Source of the DNA: Mucilaginibacter sp. PAMB04168
GTDB lineage: Bacteria; Bacteroidota; Bacteroidia; Sphingobacteriales; Sphingobacteriaceae
Reading direction: 5' to 3'
Assembly: GCF_039634365.2 (NCBI RefSeq)
Contig: NZ_CP155079.2
Coordinates: 496,001-560,000 of the forward strand
Length of the DNA: 64,000 nt
How positions within the stretch are numbered: the stretch's first letter is position 1; every line of letters begins with the position of its first letter. The position numbers were made by a program, and so were the translations under genes. The notes beneath the pieces are model-generated. The model had not been told where the DNA came from, ran no database searches, and worked only from the letters and a program-made list of their open reading frames with translations. Positions 62,084 to 64,000 of this stretch are shown in pieces.

Positions 62084-62743
62084 TTAGGCAACCCAACATT
62101 TATTATAAATTATTAACCATCGGTTACCATCACGTTTAAAAATGTAGGTATGCCCCTGTCCATTTTCATCAACTGCTAATAACGCAAACCTTTTGTCGGA
62201 AGAAAATACCGGCTTCCATATGATGTAGTAGTTCTTTTCTTCTTCAGGTTTCTTCCTTATAGCAGCCATTACTTTTAACTCAGCTCTCTTAAGCTGCTTT
62301 TCGTTAGCGCCTGAGCTAACAGGTACTGCAACAATATGTTTTTTCCAAAGGCTGTCTATAGTTGATGCTTTTGTAGCTATTGGGACATATTTCAATATTA
62401 TGTTCTGAAACGGATAGAAGGGCAAACTCTTTTCATCTACATATCTTGCATAAGGGAGTGGATAGTCGTTCCATTTAAATGCAGCCGTGTCTTTTTGAAG
62501 GTTTAATTTTAAATCCTGTATAGGCACTTCTTGTGGAGCGTTTGTTAGTTCAAAATCTATGTCAGCAAAATGTGCTTTGTTTTTGATAAGGCTCTTAGCT
62601 TCGTTTTGTATGTAGTAATAACGATAAGAGGTATTAATAATTTGCTTGTAGGTTTGCGTAATGAAGTTAGCGGTAGTTGTGTCTGAAGCATAGCACATAT
62701 TTGCCGCTACTAACAAAACTGTAACCACTAAACCTTTTCTCAT
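62084..62743 (-). CDS. Hypothetical exported protein
   Basis: A 219-residue protein with a signal peptide (MRKGLVVTVLLVAANMCYA). The remainder is unremarkable, with KNYYIIWKPVFSSDKRFALL and GHTYIFKRDGNRWLII suggesting a beta-rich fold. I do not recognise a domain. It starts six bases after the band-7 gene on the same strand, so it is probably cotranscribed. It ends before the DUF922 gene with 108 bases between. Confidence 0.7.
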   Translation of the reverse strand: MRKGLVVTVLLVAANMCYASDTTTANFITQTYKQIINTSYRYYYIQNEAKSLIKNKAHFADIDFELTNAPQEVPIQDLKLNLQKDTAAFKWNDYPLPYARYVDEKSLPFYPFQNIILKYVPIATKASTIDSLWKKHIVAVPVSSGANEKQLKRAELKVMAAIRKKPEEEKNYYIIWKPVFSSDKRFALLAVDENGQGHTYIFKRDGNRWLIIYNKCWVA

Positions 62744-62749
62744 CGCACC

Positions 62750-63676
62750 CTACTTTTTCGCATCTACATTCAAACTATGCATTGCCATCATTTCTTTCAT
62801 GGTGCGCTGCATGTTATCGGCCGAGCCATCCAGGAAGATAACGTTACCGTCAGAATTTTCAGAAAAATGCTTGATAGCTTCGGTCCACATGGTGAACAGG
62901 ATTACCGAGGTGTCCATATTGGCCTGGTGCATTTCTTTGGCAGCTACGCTCATACCTTTAGCCACCTCCTCGCGGAACAGCGCTACACCCTGGCCACGCA
63001 ATTGCGATGCCTGGCGTTCGGCTTCGGCGGCAATCTTAATAGCATTACCCTCGGCCTCTGCAGCTTTGGTTTTGGTAATCAGTAAAGCCTGGCCTTCATT
63101 TTCAGCAGCGGCTTTCAGGTTGTTAGAGGCCACTACCTGGCTCATCGATTTCATGATCACCTCATCAAACGTAATATCGTTTAACTGTAGGTCTTGCAGG
63201 TGGTAGCCCCAACCTTCCAGTATATTATCAATCTGTTCCTTTACATGCTCTACAATCTCTCTGCGTAGTATAAGTACATCGCTTTGGCGCTTGGTAGCCA
63301 CATAGGCACGTATAGAACCTTCTACGGTGCGTACCAGGGCTTGCATCAGATTGCGCTCGTCAACAAATTTAAATGCTACAGCTTTGATAGCTTCTTCGCT
63401 CTGGTCAAAAACCGAGTACAGAATCATGGCCTTAAAATAAACATTGGCCTGATCGACCGTTACGGCCTGAAATTCCAGTTCTACCGAGCGGTTTTGAATG
63501 GAGATACGGGCATATAAAACCTCAATTAAAGGTATTTTAAAGTTTAGCCCCGGCAGTAGTATACGGCGGTATTTGCCAAAAATGGTTACCACGCCAACAG
63601 TGCCTTGCTTAATGGTTACAAATGATGTGAACGCAATAACTAATAAAATAAATACAATAATCCAAACGGCAATCAT
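62750..63676 (-). CDS. SPFH/band 7 domain protein (slipin/stomatin-like)
   Basis: A 308-residue membrane-associated protein. One N-terminal hydrophobic segment (residues 2-20) is followed by a band 7 domain (TIKQGTVGVVTIFGKYRRIL, SIQNRSVELEFQAVTVDQAN, LVRTVEGSIRAYVATKRQSD) and a coiled coil with many Ala/Glu (TKTKAAEAEGNAIKIAAEAE). Such proteins form oligomers in membrane microdomains. It is the second SPFH protein in the window but from a different subfamily than 24046-25203. It probably begins the operon with the gene at 62084. Confidence 0.88.
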   Translation of the reverse strand: MIAVWIIVFILLVIAFTSFVTIKQGTVGVVTIFGKYRRILLPGLNFKIPLIEVLYARISIQNRSVELEFQAVTVDQANVYFKAMILYSVFDQSEEAIKAVAFKFVDERNLMQALVRTVEGSIRAYVATKRQSDVLILRREIVEHVKEQIDNILEGWGYHLQDLQLNDITFDEVIMKSMSQVVASNNLKAAAENEGQALLITKTKAAEAEGNAIKIAAEAERQASQLRGQGVALFREEVAKGMSVAAKEMHQANMDTSVILFTMWTEAIKHFSENSDGNVIFLDGSADNMQRTMKEMMAMHSLNVDAKK

Positions 63677-63748
63677 AAAATGGTGTTATAAGTCAATAAA
63701 TATAATCGAATAACCATAAGTATCACTCAATCAAACAAAATAATTACT

Positions 63749-63934
63749 ATGAATTTAAAACGTACGTTTGGCGCTATACTTACCGTGTTAGGTATAGCCG
63801 GATTAATTTATACCGGTATCCAGGTAATCAATCATTCGGGTAATGTTACTACATCTGTTGTAGTAGGCATTATTTCGATCTTATTCTTTTTTTCGGGCAT
63901 AGGCCTGGTAAAAAATACCAAAGATACCGACTAA
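63749..63934 (+). CDS. Small membrane protein, hypothetical
   Basis: A 61-residue protein with two hydrophobic helices (about residues 8-27 and 36-54) and a charged end (KNTKDTD). No domain is recognised, but the clear ATG, the two-helix pattern and a terminator just after the stop support it. It is divergent from the band-7 gene. Confidence 0.65.
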   Translation: MNLKRTFGAILTVLGIAGLIYTGIQVINHSGNVTTSVVVGIISILFFFSGIGLVKNTKDTD

Positions 63935-63940
63935 ACAAAA

Positions 63941-63967
63941 AAGCTCCCGCTTTTAGGGCGGGAGCTT
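63941..63967 (+). terminator. Intrinsic terminator at the window end
   Basis: AAGCTCCCGC and GCGGGAGCTT form a 10-bp stem with a seven-base loop. Confidence 0.85.
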
Positions 63968-64000
63968 TATAATGTATATATATTAATTATTCTGAGGGGC

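Noticed and set aside
1..64000. Search for CRISPR arrays, insertion sequences, prophage or toxin-antitoxin modules
   Set aside because: No regular spaced repeats, transposase or integrase genes, or paired small toxin/antitoxin genes were seen.

Overview
The window reads as a chromosomal segment of a Bacteroidota bacterium, most like the Sphingobacteriaceae (Mucilaginibacter/Pedobacter group). The reasons are: repeated Bacteroidota-type -7 promoter boxes (TAnnTTTG) before many genes; an almost complete lack of Shine-Dalgarno sites; long acidic or low-complexity tails on ribosomal proteins S2 and S16; and families typical of the phylum (DUF4407, DUF1599, a BT_3928-like DoxX protein, stand-alone CheB, ligase-associated exonuclease). 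The genus is an inference. I found no rRNA, tRNA, CRISPR array, insertion sequence or prophage.

Layout. 1-5.0 kb: end of fabF, rnc, yicC, gmk, nadD and a MiaE-type tRNA hydroxylase. 5.1-12.8 kb: mostly minus-strand metabolic genes (flavin monooxygenase, ankyrin protein, RsmI-like methylase, aminotransferase, desaturase, luciferase-like oxidoreductase). 13-14.6 kb: PAS histidine kinase plus single-domain response regulator. 16-22 kb: translation block rplM-rpsI-rpsB-tsf, then nagA, pyrH and frr. 22-28 kb: ABC exporter, band-7 protein, rhodanese, DUF4407 and folP. 27.9-31.5 kb: a tight plus-strand operon ending in aroK. 31.5-34.7 kb: rsfS-ftsH-LUD on the minus strand. 34.8-38.7 kb: birA, a split DsbD system and pfkA. 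39-41.7 kb: rpsP-rimM-trmD-rplS.

41.8-64 kb is more accessory: a lone CheB with a zinc ribbon, a DNA exonuclease/ligase pair, a three-gene polysaccharide set (acyltransferase, membrane glycosyltransferase, deacetylase) resembling the make-up of ica/pga loci, a DUF421 protein, an SDR, a GHL10-type glycoside hydrolase, a compact YceI - type III PKS - flavoprotein - methyltransferase operon, a histidine kinase next to a DUF47/Pit phosphate transporter, and exported or membrane proteins including a second band-7 protein.

Most of the window is ordinary housekeeping. The best candidates for an under-described system are the type III polyketide operon (54.2-57.7 kb) and the ica-like trio (45.8-49.2 kb). 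At the regulatory level, three ribosomal-protein transcripts appear to begin with a hairpin next to the -7 box, several genes look leaderless, and the tsf leader carries a tandem 14-bp repeat able to pair with an upstream arm.
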